From: Gnetum montanum
Lineage: Eukaryota > Streptophyta > Gnetopsida > Gnetales > Gnetaceae
Reading direction: 5' to 3'
NCBI GenBank assembly: GCA_015680685.1
Contig: MNCI01035006.1
Span: forward strand, 299,318-363,317
DNA length: 64,000 nt
The first letter of the stretch is position 1; each line of letters opens with the position of its first letter. The notes beneath the pieces are model-generated. The model was not told where the DNA came from. It worked only from the letters and a program-made list of their open reading frames with translations, and made no database searches. Shown here piece after piece: positions 11,366 to 22,158 of this stretch. Both the position numbers and the translations under genes were made by a program.

Positions 11366-12081
11366 TTGCGGCTTGCAGGTGCGTCCAAGCTCAAACTCAG
11401 GCCCAAAGTTGAAGTAGCCGAGCACAAGCAAGTACATCCAAGCTTGAAGCCGGCTCTAAAACCTACTATCTTTTTAAGCTTAGCATCTAGCCTGGAAACC
11501 AAAAGCAAAGGACTAAAAGCAATTGGGATTCGAAATCATGCTCAAGTCCTAAGTACGGGAAGTACAGGAGAAGAAAGAAAGAGAAAGCAATCGGGATTCG
11601 AACTCAAGCTCACGTCGTCCCAAGTACGGGAAGGACACGAGAAGGAAGAAAATTAAAGGGCACTGGGCTTTGGCAAATGGGGGTACGCCGTTTCCGAGAT
11701 TAGGCGGAGGGGACACGTGGCAGTCCGCGGCGGCGAAAGCGCTCGACGACGTTTGCATGCAAAAGAGAAAAAGAGCAGCGGCGGCGGCGGACAAGGAAGG
11801 TTGTCCAAGTTCAGGTCCCCTTCTTCATCATAACTCCGTGAAGGAACGAACGGGCAAGCAAGACAGTAACCTTAGCAGTTTTTGCAGAAACCTTAGCAGC
11901 AGCGATTTTTTTGTTGTCGTTGTTGTTGGTGGTTAAAACTTTGGTCTTATCGCAGCGGTTCTTTTTCTTCTCCTTCGGGAGGAGGGCCGACTATTCGCTG
12001 TATTTGCCCTTTGTTCAGGGCCTGTATTTACGGATTACGGTGCGTAGCCGAGAATTTCATTTCCGTGCTTGCTACTACGCA
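11366..12081 (+). promoter_or_regulatory. 5' flank and probable 5' UTR of the ARGOS-like gene
   Basis: This is the GC-rich stretch before the coding start. It contains a G-box/ABRE-type element at 11,713-11,720, GCG-repeat runs near 11,775 and possible 3' splice sites such as TTTTTGCAG near 11,880. The coding frame stays open upstream to 11,911 but has no in-frame ATG before 12,082, so it is treated as leader. Confidence 0.45.
11713..11720 (+). promoter_or_regulatory. G-box / ABRE-like element (ACACGTGGC)
   Basis: GGACACGTGGCAG includes the palindrome CACGTG in the ACACGTGGC context bound by plant bZIP factors in abscisic-acid and stress-responsive promoters. It lies about 365 bases before the ARGOS-like start codon. 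The motif is seen; its use is inferred. Confidence 0.5.
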
Positions 12082-12399
12082 ATGTGGAGGCATAGCGTAG
12101 AGGAGGAGGAGGAGGAGGAGGGAAAATCCGGAAGACGACTGCGAGGAAAAATAATAGTACCAGGAAGAGGAGGAATTGAAGAAGAGAATATGATGGCAAT
12201 TCCTGCGGCTGCCGCGGCCAAAGTTTTGTTGCTGGCGACCGTGGCTGTGGCTCTGCTTGTTCTGCCTTTGGTGATTCCGTCGATGCCGCCACCGCCGCTC
12301 TGGTTACTGTTGTTTCCGCCATTGTTACTGCTCGCGTTAGTGCTTCTCGCTTTTGCTCCCGCACATGCTCCGCCCGGCATGGTTGTGCCGTACGTCTGA
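12082..12399 (+). CDS. ARGOS/OSR-family organ size regulator (ARGOS-like)
   Basis: Encodes 105 residues with an intact start and stop. Residues 7-13 are a Glu run from a GAG repeat. A basic segment (GRRLRGK) follows, then an Ala-rich stretch. The OSR domain starts near residue 47: a first hydrophobic helix (about 47-66), the hallmark Pro-rich turn LPLVIPSMPPPP (61-72) and a second hydrophobic helix (about 73-92) ending LLAFAP. ARGOS proteins are small endoplasmic-reticulum membrane proteins of land plants. They promote organ growth and dampen ethylene signalling. The family usually has 70-140 residues, so this length is normal. A second in-frame ATG at 12,190 could also start a 69-residue protein that retains the whole domain. 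It is the only undamaged recognisable gene in the window. The exact family member (ARGOS, ARL or OSR) cannot be told. Confidence 0.85.
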   Translation: MWRHSVEEEEEEEGKSGRRLRGKIIVPGRGGIEEENMMAIPAAAAAKVLLLATVAVALLVLPLVIPSMPPPPLWLLLFPPLLLLALVLLAFAPAHAPPGMVVPYV

Positions 12400-12800
12400 T
12401 CTCTCCGACATTGCCTCCTCGTTTTCTTCTTCTGATCGCCATTTTTGACTTGGCTCATACGCGACTGTCTGCGTGCGCCCCTTCTGCTTTAATTTCTTTT
12501 GTTCTCTACAGGAGCAGCCGCAGCGCTGATAAAGGGAAGAAAAAAACAACAACAAAGCGATCTCTTGTCTGTTCGTTCGTTTGTTTGTTGGTTCTGGAGT
12601 TGTTGCCCGCCCCCTCTGTTTTTGGTCTCTGTAAATTGCGGAGCGGCGTTGTTTGTAACGCCCATGTTTATGAAACCCAACCTCGCCTTCCCCCATTCCA
12701 TTGTTGGTATCAATCTGTGCAAAAATATGCTCGATTTTTGCTGCCGGCAGGGCCGCGTTTCTGTTTTTGTCGCAATGCTCCTGCCAGATCAAGCCGGATG
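12400..12800 (+). other. Probable 3' UTR and flank of the ARGOS-like gene
   Basis: Overlapping short frames on both strands share no domain and are read here as chance frames. No classic AATAAA was seen close to the stop. Confidence 0.35.
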
Positions 12801-13510
12801 TCTGGAATACACTAAAAAAAAGTTATCGCAGAGCGAGGATTTTTGAGGTTTTACAGAAGGATATGTATGGATGTCTAGTATTTTCTTTCTCGGTTTGTTT
12901 TTTAAACAAATTTTGGTTTGAATTCAACTTCTCTGGAATACGCAAAAATTATCGCAAGGCGAAGATTTTGAGGTTTTATGGGATATGGATGTTCAGTATT
13001 TTTTGTTCTTCGTTTTTTAAACATTTTGGTTTGATCTCAACCTCTCTGAAATACGCACGCAAAGCGATGATTTTGAGGTTTTATTAGATATGGATGTTCA
13101 GTATTGTTTTTCCTTTTTTGTTAAACAAATTTGGTTTGAATTCAACTTCTCTGTACAAAAAAGCTATTGCAAAGCGAAGGTTTTGGGGTTTTATAGGATA
13201 TGGATGTTTAGTATTGTATTTTCCCTTTTTATTTTTTAACAAATTTTGATTTCAATTCAGCTTCTCTGTAATACTTGCAAATTATTGCAAAGCGATGATT
13301 TTGAGAGGTTTCGCAGGATATGGATGTTTAGGTTTTTATGTCATGTTTTTTTAACAAATTTTGGTTTGAAAGCACCTTCTCCAGAATACACACAAATTAT
13401 TGCAAAGAAAAGACTTGAGGTTTTCCACGATATGGATTTTCAGTACTTCTTTCCCGTGTTTTTTAAAACATATTTTGGTTTGAATTCAACTTTTTACGCC
13501 ATAGATGTAC
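12801..13510 (+). repeat. Tandem array, about six units of 105-125 bp
   Basis: The phrase (T)TTGAGGTTTTA followed by GGATATGGATGTT recurs near 12,843, 12,968, 13,073, 13,183, 13,301 and 13,415. Spacings are 125, 105, 110, 118 and 114 bases. Each unit also has a T-rich stretch, TTTGGTTTGAATTCAACTTCTCTG and GCAAAGCGA. It begins about 400 bases after the ARGOS stop, so it may be partly transcribed. Confidence 0.88.
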
Positions 13511-14840
13511 ACCAATCTTCGCTTCGGTAACTGCAGCGATTCTATATTCTTCGCATCAAATTTCGAGTGGCTGCGCCGAAGAATTTACGTTGCAGCTTTA
13601 GGGGAATGAATTGGGTAAGCCTATCTTGATGTCGTGATTAAACATGATGAAGGGCTGGAAGCCTGGAATTCCGGATCCTAAGAACGTGTAAAGATACTTG
13701 TTAGGTCCAGAGTTTTCGTTACATTAAATTTTCGAAAACCAGAAACCTTCATATCGTCTTTCAAACCGTATTTACGATATAATGTTTTTGCATAAAATAC
13801 TATATTTTATGCAGAAAAACATATATATGCAGTTAAGTAAATCCTGAATTCCAATCCTGGAGGGAATGTAATGGCAACTTACCTATATAAAGCCGGACGA
13901 GTAATACTATGAGAGTTCCAATAACGACAGCAGCTTTGTATGAACGAAACAACAAGTTGGGTCCGATTTCTCTTCCACCGCTGCTGACGAATCCGATTTC
14001 TTCTGCCACCGCTGTCCAAATCTGATTTCTCCGTGCGGTTTTGTACCGGGACATACTGTCAAAAGTTATTCAGATTCTTCCGATTTCAAAACTGTTGACA
14101 CTAGGTAAGCTTGGCTGGCTTTGCCTTCAAACACGACATCACACCATTTCAAACCGTAATTCTTTGACGGCCAAACACGTGGAAAACGGTTCTAAGTTTC
14201 CAGCGTTTCAAACAACCTGTACTGAAACGAAATTCTTTGTACCTTGCGCATACGTTGGCAAGAACATATCCCATGTTAATTTTTCGAAACCTTTTCTAAA
14301 AGTAACTTTACCTTGATGCGACCAAGCAAGAAGTACGTGAGCTGCATCAGTTACCTAAAACACAGTTTTCTGGAAGCAATTTTGGCGTAAGATGCCTTAT
14401 CTATACGTAATCTTTTTCATGTCATTTGGTGACGATATGCGTCTCGGAGCAGAATGTTTGGTGTGGATTCGGAATATTTTAATTGATTTCGTTGTGAGAA
14501 ACACGTAATTTACTCATGACGACGTTATAATTGACAAGAAGCCTTTGCTCGCGGCATTTGTATCCGCAGTTGCTTACTTTATTGCTCATGGTAAGGTAAG
14601 GTGTATTTCGTATCCTTTTATCATTGCTACATATAGATGTAATAGATTGTTAGGAAACTTAAATAGAAGGTATTTTTATATATAGTTTTAAATTTGGATT
14701 CAATATATCTGTTTCGCAGCTTCAGGAATTCGTGAGTTTTGGGAATAATATTAAAAGTTTATCTATTCACGTAGTTTTATTTTTAATGTTTTAATATATA
14801 ATTATAAAATTATAAAATTGAAAAATTAGGTTACATGGCT
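13511..14840. other. Low-copy DNA, no gene recognised
   Basis: Mixed composition with no domain in any frame. A short internal duplication (TCCGATTTCT followed by CCACCGCTG, twice) occurs near 13,962-14,020. From about 14,640 the sequence becomes AT-rich again, which marks the right edge of the low-copy island. Confidence 0.35.
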
Positions 14841-15590
14841 TGTTAGAACATTAGGAGCAGCAAGGTAGGCTTAGGGAGCCTAAGGCATTGAGTAGCAGAT
14901 GATCTAGAGACTTTTTGGTGTGATCATTAGTTGTTGGAGGTTGTAATATTCAAATTTTGCAGGTCATAGTTTAGTTATAGAATTGCAAGGTCAACATGGG
15001 CTATGGTGAGCTTGAAATAGAAAGAAAAATTTAACACTACTAAAACTGCAAGTCATGGTGAATTTCTTTATAGAATAATGCAAGTTATGTGAATGGTCAT
15101 GGTAGGGGCCAACAAGAAGGGATCATGAGTTAGGGTGAATCACAATAGAAAGTACCATGGGTCATAGTTTGATCACTCAAAACTAAACAAAAGTGACCTA
15201 CAAGTGACAAAGGAGGTTGATAAAACCATTAATGTGATTGACAACGATATCATAGTTCAATATACAATGTAATGGGCCATGGTCATGCCTATAAATACGA
15301 GTCCATCGTCATGTCAAAGGATACATTTTTTGCTAACACATAGCGAAATTCCTAAAGTTTGTTTTCATGAAATTAGAGTTAGTTGTGAATATAAATAGTG
15401 TTGTAGCTTACAGTTGTTCGACATTGTTTTTCATGTAGATTATTTTTAGACACAATTCATAAATGACAATAAAGATTGAGATTGTTCGTTGCCATTGTAG
15501 CATTTCAGACAAAATAGATTTAGATTTCTATGTCATTTACTTTTACATTTCTTAAGTCATTTACTATTCCACTATTTGTTACTATCAACA
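14841..15590 (+). repeat. Possible solo LTR with TATA box
   Basis: Starts TGTTAGAACA and ends ACTATCAACA, giving TG...CA ends. Between them lies a cluster of GTCATGGT/GATCATGAG-like words (about 15,050-15,285) just before CCTATAAATACG at 15,288-15,299. That is the promoter layout of the proven LTRs in this window. The 5-base flanks do not match as a target duplication and no partner copy is present, so the edges are tentative. Confidence 0.35.
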
Positions 15591-16940
15591 AAATAAGTAC
15601 AGCTATAGTGGATGTAGAGTTCCAATAAAACATAAAAATCAAACTTCAAATTTGATGTTTAAGAGCATCAATTTGTCTAGTCCTTCACACGGTCATATGA
15701 AAACATATAGGGTAATTTAGATTAATGTTTAGATCATACTTGCTAGTGAAACAAATCATCATTTGAGTTTAAATTTAAGGGTTCCTTGTCCTTTCAACAT
15801 GAAGTATGAGATTTTGAGAAATTCGTCAAGAAAATCCTTAAGATGAGGTTTAGATCTTGTACAAATTGTCTAGAACTAATGCAAAATGACCTTTTATATG
15901 ATATCATTCCTTGAAATTTCTCTATGTAAATAGATCATTCTTTAAATGATTGATTAAAGAAGTATTTCAAGAATATCCATAACAATTTATTAAAACCCTT
16001 CTAAAATGAGGTTGGATTGAATTAATTTAATGTGAAATGAGTATCGAAATAGCTTAGAACCAATGTTTAGAACATGATTCTTACATCAAACATCTAAAAA
16101 TTCATATATCTACATCAAGCATAAATGAAAATTAAGAGATCTTGTGAGATAACATGTAAAATTAAAAATTAACTTGGAAAATGTGTGATCAATTGTGCAA
16201 TTTATTGTGAAATGAAATGAAGCTTTATTACATTCAAAGACCCATAGGATCAATTAGACAGATATTACATTTTTATAAACAATAATATAGACTCTAAAAA
16301 TTGACCGAGCACTAATGGGAGCATAAAAAACAAATCATACAGGTTTTTGTTGTAACATTATAACATTATTTCAAATAGGCAATCACAACACAAGAAAGAT
16401 ACACATATAACTCATTTTCAAGGGCTCTTAATGTGCACAACCTACAAATATGCTCTTCTCAGGGAAGTTGAATCCATATTCTACTTTCAATTCTAAGATG
16501 ATGACAACTTAAGTGAAGCCTGCTAATAGGATTCTGATATTTGATTGGAATAGTAGTTGAGAGATAGTGAGCTTCTGCATTTAGTTTAGTAGAGCTAATG
16601 TGGTGTAAATAAAATTATCTTTTGCCTTTCACATTAGATCACATCTATGTTAAAACCTTCTACTTAACTAGTTGATGAATATGCTTAGGATATTGTTGCT
16701 CGTCCTCCCAAGAGATATTCCATTTTCTCAATCATTTTATCCCCTAAAAATACCAACCATAGTCTCACAAATCCTTAAGAACTTCTTTAGAGAATTTATC
16801 TTACCTTAAGATATGTAGGTTATTGTTGATACTTTTGTGTGATAAAACCTTGTAAAATGGAAATTATGTTGGTTGAGTCATCATTTGAAGGGCTGAAAAG
16901 CAAGAAGCTCAATGTCTCATCTTGACATCACAAAGAAGCA
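15591..16940. other. Unassigned AT-rich DNA
   Basis: No coding similarity, repeat pair or LTR edge was recognised in this stretch on either strand. Confidence 0.35.
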
Positions 16941-17201
16941 TTCTAGTAAGATAAAAACTTTGGCAAGGACAAGAGGTGCCTTCACCTTCCCAAAGATGCC
17001 TTAACTAAAGACCCACTAGTTGAAGGAGATGTTCACAACTTTCAAGAGACATCTACATTGCAAAAAAGACATCTACCTCTTGATAGAGATGTCTTGCCCA
17101 CCTTCAGACATTCTTGATAGGAGACTTCTTGTACATAAAGGAGATGTTTGCTCTCCCTAAAAGATGTCTTGTTTACCTAGGCATAAAATTTAGTGCGACA
17201 T
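16941..17201. repeat. Array of AGATGTCT/AGACATCT words
   Basis: Many forward and reverse copies of AGATGTC (for example GGAGATGTTC, GAGACATCTA, AAGACATCTA, AGAGATGTCT, AAAGATGTCT) lie within about 220 bases. The same word array occurs at 59,960-60,230 beside element G. It is probably the promoter-proximal repeat module of a truncated LTR. The LTR that owns it is not delimited. Confidence 0.5.
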
Positions 17202-20174
17202 TAATAGGGGTCTCACCAATTTTGGACCAATGAGATTTATCATATAAATCGTAGTGTGATGTGGTTGTAAGCTTTGAGGATGATGTTGAGTGGATTACCA
17301 AGAATACTCATGTATATTGTTGCATTCAATAAAAATAGAAAAAGATTATAATACATATAATATACTTAAAACCCATGTTGCCACAGTGAGAAACAAAGAA
17401 AATATTTATGATTTTATATTTTATAATTTTTATGGATTTTAGAATCATAAAGAACAAAACAATAATAAACACCCATGCATTGTAATCTCTCTTGGGGATA
17501 GTCATAATGCTCATGTTGTAATTCCTCTTGGGGATAAGTGCAACACTATATACAAAACGCAATAAAAATAGCTCTTAGTCATAACCTTGATAGCTAAACA
17601 CCATGTCGTACAGTTATGTCCTCCTTGGGTAAGGATGAATCCTCACAACTTAAGAAAACAAGAATGAAATAAATATTTTCATTGCTTTTAGTATTTTATG
17701 ATTTTTAGTGTTTAAGTGTTTAAGACATTAATGGTAGAATGATGGAAAACCATATGCTTTCTATTGGAATGTTTTGTCAACATGTCATTAAGATCACATA
17801 GACCTCTTTGTTCACTTTGCAATGATGGCACAACCCATCTTGAAGAGATACTGATAAACACAAGTTTAATGATTCAACTCATTAGTGTGCTATTAGAGCT
17901 TAGCACACCCCACAATGCTTTTTTATCTTAAAACTTGAAAGGGGAAGGTTTTCTTTAGGTGTTACAAGCTTATGAAAACCATGATACTAGTGTAAGTGAT
18001 GTGGTTTGGGAAAGCCTTATGCTTGGTGTAGAATAAGGCTCTCAATATCCATTAAAATAAGCACTACCTCTTGGAAGTACCTTCAAATGACCTCTAAAGT
18101 CAAATATGATAGCACCATTGTGTCAGGCATGTCAAAAAGCCTAAGAATTAACTCCTCATTTATCGAAAATGAAGTTTGGATTTAAAAGTTTTAGTTAGTA
18201 AAAATTCTAGTCAACCTTTGATCAAAAGTCAACATTGGTCAACGGAATGGTGTCAAAAGTCAATGCGATGACATCATCCTTCACATCAACAAGTGACATC
18301 AACATCATATCAGCAATCAACATGATGACATCTAAATCACATCAATAGTTAATGGAATGACATTAGTAGTCAATGTTGTCAACATGCCATGTTAGAATCA
18401 TGTTAGTGCCACATCATTGCCACATCATCATCACTTTAGCATCATGTCAACATCACATTAGCATTATGTTAGTGCCACATTAGGATCACATTAGCACTAT
18501 GGTAGCACCATGTCAACATCCCATGAGCATAACATTAGCATCATGTCAATGCCACATCAACCACCATGTCAGTAGGTAACTACCATGTCAACAATAGATC
18601 ATAGGCTCTAGCACATTAGTAGTAGGTCTTGCAAACTTTGCCACATCAACAGTGAATCCCATAGGCTTTGCCACATCAGCAATGGATCCCACAAGCTTGC
18701 CACCTCAACAGTGGCTCTAACAAGCTCTGCTACAACAGCAATGGGTTCCACAAGCTTGCCACATTAGTAGTGTATTGTACAAGCTTTTCATGTCAACATG
18801 CACCCAACTTTATCTTCATCAAAAATAAAATCTTTATTTTTATGATGGCATTAATTTGATTCCTTGACTTGCAGATTAACATCCTTATCTTTCCAATCAT
18901 AAACACCAATCCATTTCTCTTATTTGTTATTTTTAGCTAGTTTACTTTATTTATCAGTTGTTTCACAAATGGTTAACTTCAAAATAGAAAGATTTATGAG
19001 AAGATCAAAATTTATGTGAGAAGACCAAATAAATTAGATCTTATCTAGGCCTTCAATGTTATCCTTATGTTATTTTGTAGGCTCATTCATGTTATAAATA
19101 CCTTTCCAAATATGCCTTTTGTAAGACGTGAAGATAGAAGTTGGAGAAGAAAAAGAGTGGAAAATGTGAGAAAAAAAGAGAAGAGGAGAAGACAAGTGTT
19201 AAGAATGTAAAAGGCCTGAATCCATGAAAGAATGACCTAGTGCTTGCATATTTTCAAGGTTTTTGGTTGATTTATAGTGGTACTTTTTATACAATTTTAT
19301 GGTTTTATGTTATTTCCCTTGGTATACAACTTTGGCTCATAAGTTTTTAAAGCTTGAATGTTGGCATCTCTTTACATTTACATTGTGCACTAAGATGATT
19401 TTAATTAAGTTTATAATATTTCCAAGATTTGTATCCCCTATGGGATTTCTTGATTCACTTTTTAAGGTTCTTAGAAACCTTCACTTTATTGACTGAGCAA
19501 ACATTGTACTCCACAACCACCAAATGGTTTTGGACTATGTAAGTATGATAGCACTCTAACAGAGTTTAGCTACACTTGTGAAAACGACTACTTAAAACAC
19601 ATAAAATAGAGAAAGAATTCAACTTACCCAAGGGAGAAAGAGCTCTTCATACAAAACTAGATACCAAAAGCCAAATGAAAATGTTAAAAAAGTTGTTAAG
19701 TGTGAGAGCTTATCCCGAGTGTTTATAGTTTTTGCATAGAAATGGAAGAGGTTTGTCAACACCTAGGTGTTAATGGAAGCATGTTAACACAACCCAAATT
19801 AACCTTGAATACATGAGAGACAAAGTTAGACAAACAAGGCCTACTAATGAGGTGCATCAATGCCCTTACACTAACGTGGGGTAGTAACGCACCCCCAACA
19901 AAAATTACACTTTGCTCTTTTGATCCTAGGTGTAAGCTAAAACCTGAGGGAACATGTTGAAAGGATCTTAGGACATCTGAATGAAGTTGGAATTGTTCTA
20001 GAGAGCTTGAAAGTATGCATATAACCTTAGAGTATGACCCAAGGGGTAAGGATGCATCTTGGAAGATCAAGAACCTCTACCAAACACAGTAGAATATAAA
20101 CATAAGGCACATGAAACACTCCCCAAATCCAAGGCATATAATTAACTTACAAAATACTATTGGATGATTCATCA
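17202..20174 (-). repeat. LTR F (same family as LTR D), interrupted
   Basis: 17,202-17,755 and 19,495-20,174 align colinearly with 54,964-56,204 (LTR of element D). Shared stretches include the AAAATATTTATGATTTTATATTTTAT region, the AAAACACATAAAA and GGAAGAGCTC region, and the end GATGATTCATCA. The right edge abuts TTCCCCCATGATTGAG, a polypurine tract on the minus strand. This makes it the 3' LTR of a minus-strand element whose body lay to the right. A reverse-strand TATA (ACTATAAACACTC) lies near 19,718-19,731. The left TG has decayed. Confidence 0.65.
17758..19494 (+). mobile_element. LTR-like insertion inside LTR F
   Basis: This segment is absent from the homologous LTR at 54,964-56,204, so it was inserted here. 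It has a long degenerate array of CATGTCAACAT/CACATTAGCA/CACATCAACAGT words (about 18,220-18,790) and a TATA box GTTATAAATACC at 19,091-19,102. This fits a plus-strand solo LTR of about 1.7 kb. The exact ends and target duplication were not established. Confidence 0.5.
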
Positions 20175-20190
20175 TTCCCCCATGATTGAG
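20175..20190 (-). other. Polypurine tract of the element ending in LTR F
   Basis: The minus strand reads CTCAATCATGGGGGAA immediately before the LTR start TGATGAATC. This matches the tract AATCATGGGGGTA before the 3' LTR of element H. Confidence 0.7.
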
Positions 20191-20712
20191 TTAAGCTAGT
20201 CTCATAACTTTAACACCCTAACATAAAAACTGGAATTAGACACGTGACATGATCAATGTAGAGAAATATAACTATGTAGATCTACACACCATGAATACAA
20301 TATAATACAAGCCATCTTATTAAGAAGTGCTAGGGGATGATGGTTGAGAGAAGAAGCCCCTTGAGTACCTACCTAGTATGGGAATAGGCTTGAAGAGTTG
20401 GGTGTGGATATATGAAATTTTTGAAGCTGGGTATTGTTGGCACATTTTAGCCATTTAATGGAGAAAGCTTTGAGAGGGGATTCTGTTTATGGACATGTTG
20501 ATTTGAAAAAGAGATGATTTTTGAAGAAAGATCAAGGGACTTTAATGGGCTTAAATGTGTTTGGAGAAGTTATTCATTGTTAAACGAAATGATGCTGAGA
20601 CCTTGTTAGGATGCAAAATTAAATTGCCAAATTATTTCTTTATTGGAGATTAGAAGATAGCACTAGTAGCTCCATCATCATCATCAGTAAATCAAGGGCA
20701 AATGTGGCATGG
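20191..20712. other. Unassigned sequence between LTR F and the DUF716 pseudogene
   Basis: No coding was recognised. It may be the 3' internal part of the element that owns LTR F, truncated before 20,713. Confidence 0.35.
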
Positions 20713-21481
20713 TTATTCGAGTTCTGCAACTCTTCCTTCTAGAGGCCTGTAAACAGAGCAGCGCTCATACTTGAAACCCAGACTAAGCAGGAAGCAAACA
20801 CACCAGCAAAAGTGCCAAGTGCCCATTAATCTGCAGCGTAGCCACTGCCATGGCTCTATGGCCTGAAGCATGACTGCATTTTATACCATAATCTAATCCT
20901 CCTTCTCCGCCTATATCCTGTTAATTGCGGTCATCACTTCTGAAAAACGTGAAAAATGGTAGTCCCATCTGCAAAAGCTAAGTGCCCTGCAAAATTAGCC
21001 CTGCCGAGAGCCCTAATGAAGTTAAAACAGATCATGGGTACGGAATCTCCAGGGCATTGCTAATCACACAGAAATCAGCACAAGCATGAGCGCGTAGTAG
21101 CGATTTTGCAGGTTTTCATCGGAGCCCTCTATGGGCAGATAGAAGAGCACGAATTCTTCCAAGAACGTCAAAACTCCCACCAAATGATGAATTTGATCCA
21201 GCAACAGAGGAATCCTCGTCAGTTCTGCAATTATTCCTGCCACGGCGTAGAACAGGACAATTGAGGTCATGCCCAATTTTTCCAATTCGATTGCTGAACC
21301 CACCAAATCCTTGGTGGAATCTGAGAACAGGGCTGCGTTCAGAATGTGAGCAAGGGACAGTCCTGCAATCAAAAACAGTTCTGGGAGGTAAAATGGGCAT
21401 TTTCCGTAGCCATCTAGAGCACATTTGGACGACGATGATTGCAGAATCCCATGGTTTGCTGTATTACTGCTGCATCTGGAA
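20713..21481 (-). pseudogene. DUF716 (TMEM45 / EIG-J7-like) membrane protein pseudogene
   Basis: Reading down the minus strand, an open frame of about 139 codons runs from a good 3' splice site (TATCCTTCCACTGCAG, just above 21,481) to 21,064. It has several hydrophobic helices and the block FLEEFVLFYLP then LQNRYYALML, which matches the EFLLFYFHSTDH...YH core of DUF716. After a frameshift the next frame (to about 20,840) gives LSAGLILQGT, a stop where Trp is expected, LLQMGLPFF, and then HRAMAVATLQINGHLALLLV. This parallels the ends of elicitor-inducible EIG-J7-type members. A further frameshift leads to YERCSVYRPLEG and a stop at 20,713. There are therefore at least two frameshifts and three stops. 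The N-terminal third is not found. These are multi-pass membrane proteins of unclear biochemical role. Confidence 0.7.
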
Positions 21482-21689
21482 CTGCAGTGGAAGGATAGAA
21501 ACCTACGCTACTTCAAAATTTTTCTTGGTCCAGTTTCATAAGGTTTTTGCTGACATCAATTAAATTCAAGATAGGTGTTTGCCAAATCGTTGTTCAACTT
21601 TGTTGGGCTGCAGTGCAGCGTGTAAGCTGTGTCTATCAGAAGCTCTCTATCCCAACCTGGTTAAAATAGCAGGAGAGGAATTTGCAAAC
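21482..21689 (-). other. Remnant upstream of the DUF716 pseudogene
   Basis: GC content stays above the retrotransposon background. No N-terminal DUF716 sequence could be read with confidence. It is either an intron or 5' remnant of that gene, cut by the copia LTR that begins near 21,690. Confidence 0.35.
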
Positions 21690-22158
21690 ATTTACTATAA
21701 AACATTGATCAAAATGTGCATTTAATCCAATTGCACAAATTACCCAAATGCGTATTGCGTGAATGAATTTTGGAGAGTTCCTTGGATTCTTCCATTGGAC
21801 AACAAAGATGGTGTATGAAGACTTTCCGAAACTATAACACTGCTGTGAATTTAATTTCTTCTGGTTCTTTCGTCAAAAATATTTTGTAGACTAGAAAATC
21901 AGTTACCAAGGATTAACTTCTGATTTAAATGGGAAATATGAGATTATTCTTGTGAAAGCCATTACAACAAATTTACTTGGTTTAAAATTTAAAATTGTTT
22001 GTTTTCCATAATGCGTAGATGGTTACATTGTAACTTTCCATAATGCATAAATGATTACATTGAAACTTTTCGCATAAATGGTTACATTTTTTTACTTGGT
22101 CTTTATATTTAACGTAATATCTATCAAACCCAACTTTTAAGAAATAAATACATAAATC
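21690..22158 (-). repeat. Copia LTR fragment, second copy of 40,346-40,770
   Basis: Shares long stretches with the copia 5' LTR at 40,330-40,770: CTATAAAACATTGATCAAAA, AAATGGGAAATATGAGA, ATTCTTGTGAAA, TTTCCATAATGCATA and GTTACATTGAAACTTT, in the same order and orientation. In the nested model it is the 3' LTR of the copia element, separated from its body by the insertion of element E. The outer end (TGTAAG in the other copy) is missing or diverged. Confidence 0.65.

Noticed and set aside
11911-12081. N-terminal extension of the ARGOS-like protein
   Set aside because: The frame is open but has no ATG, and the text is Phe/Leu-rich without similarity to the family. The ATG at 12,082 is preferred.
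12035-12792. Overlapping minus-strand frames of 127-151 codons
   Set aside because: They are antisense shadows of the GC-rich ARGOS exon and its flank, with no domain and simple repeats.
18220-18790. CRISPR-like array
   Set aside because: The CATCA-type words are short, irregular and not separated by unique spacers of constant size. The DNA is plant nuclear.
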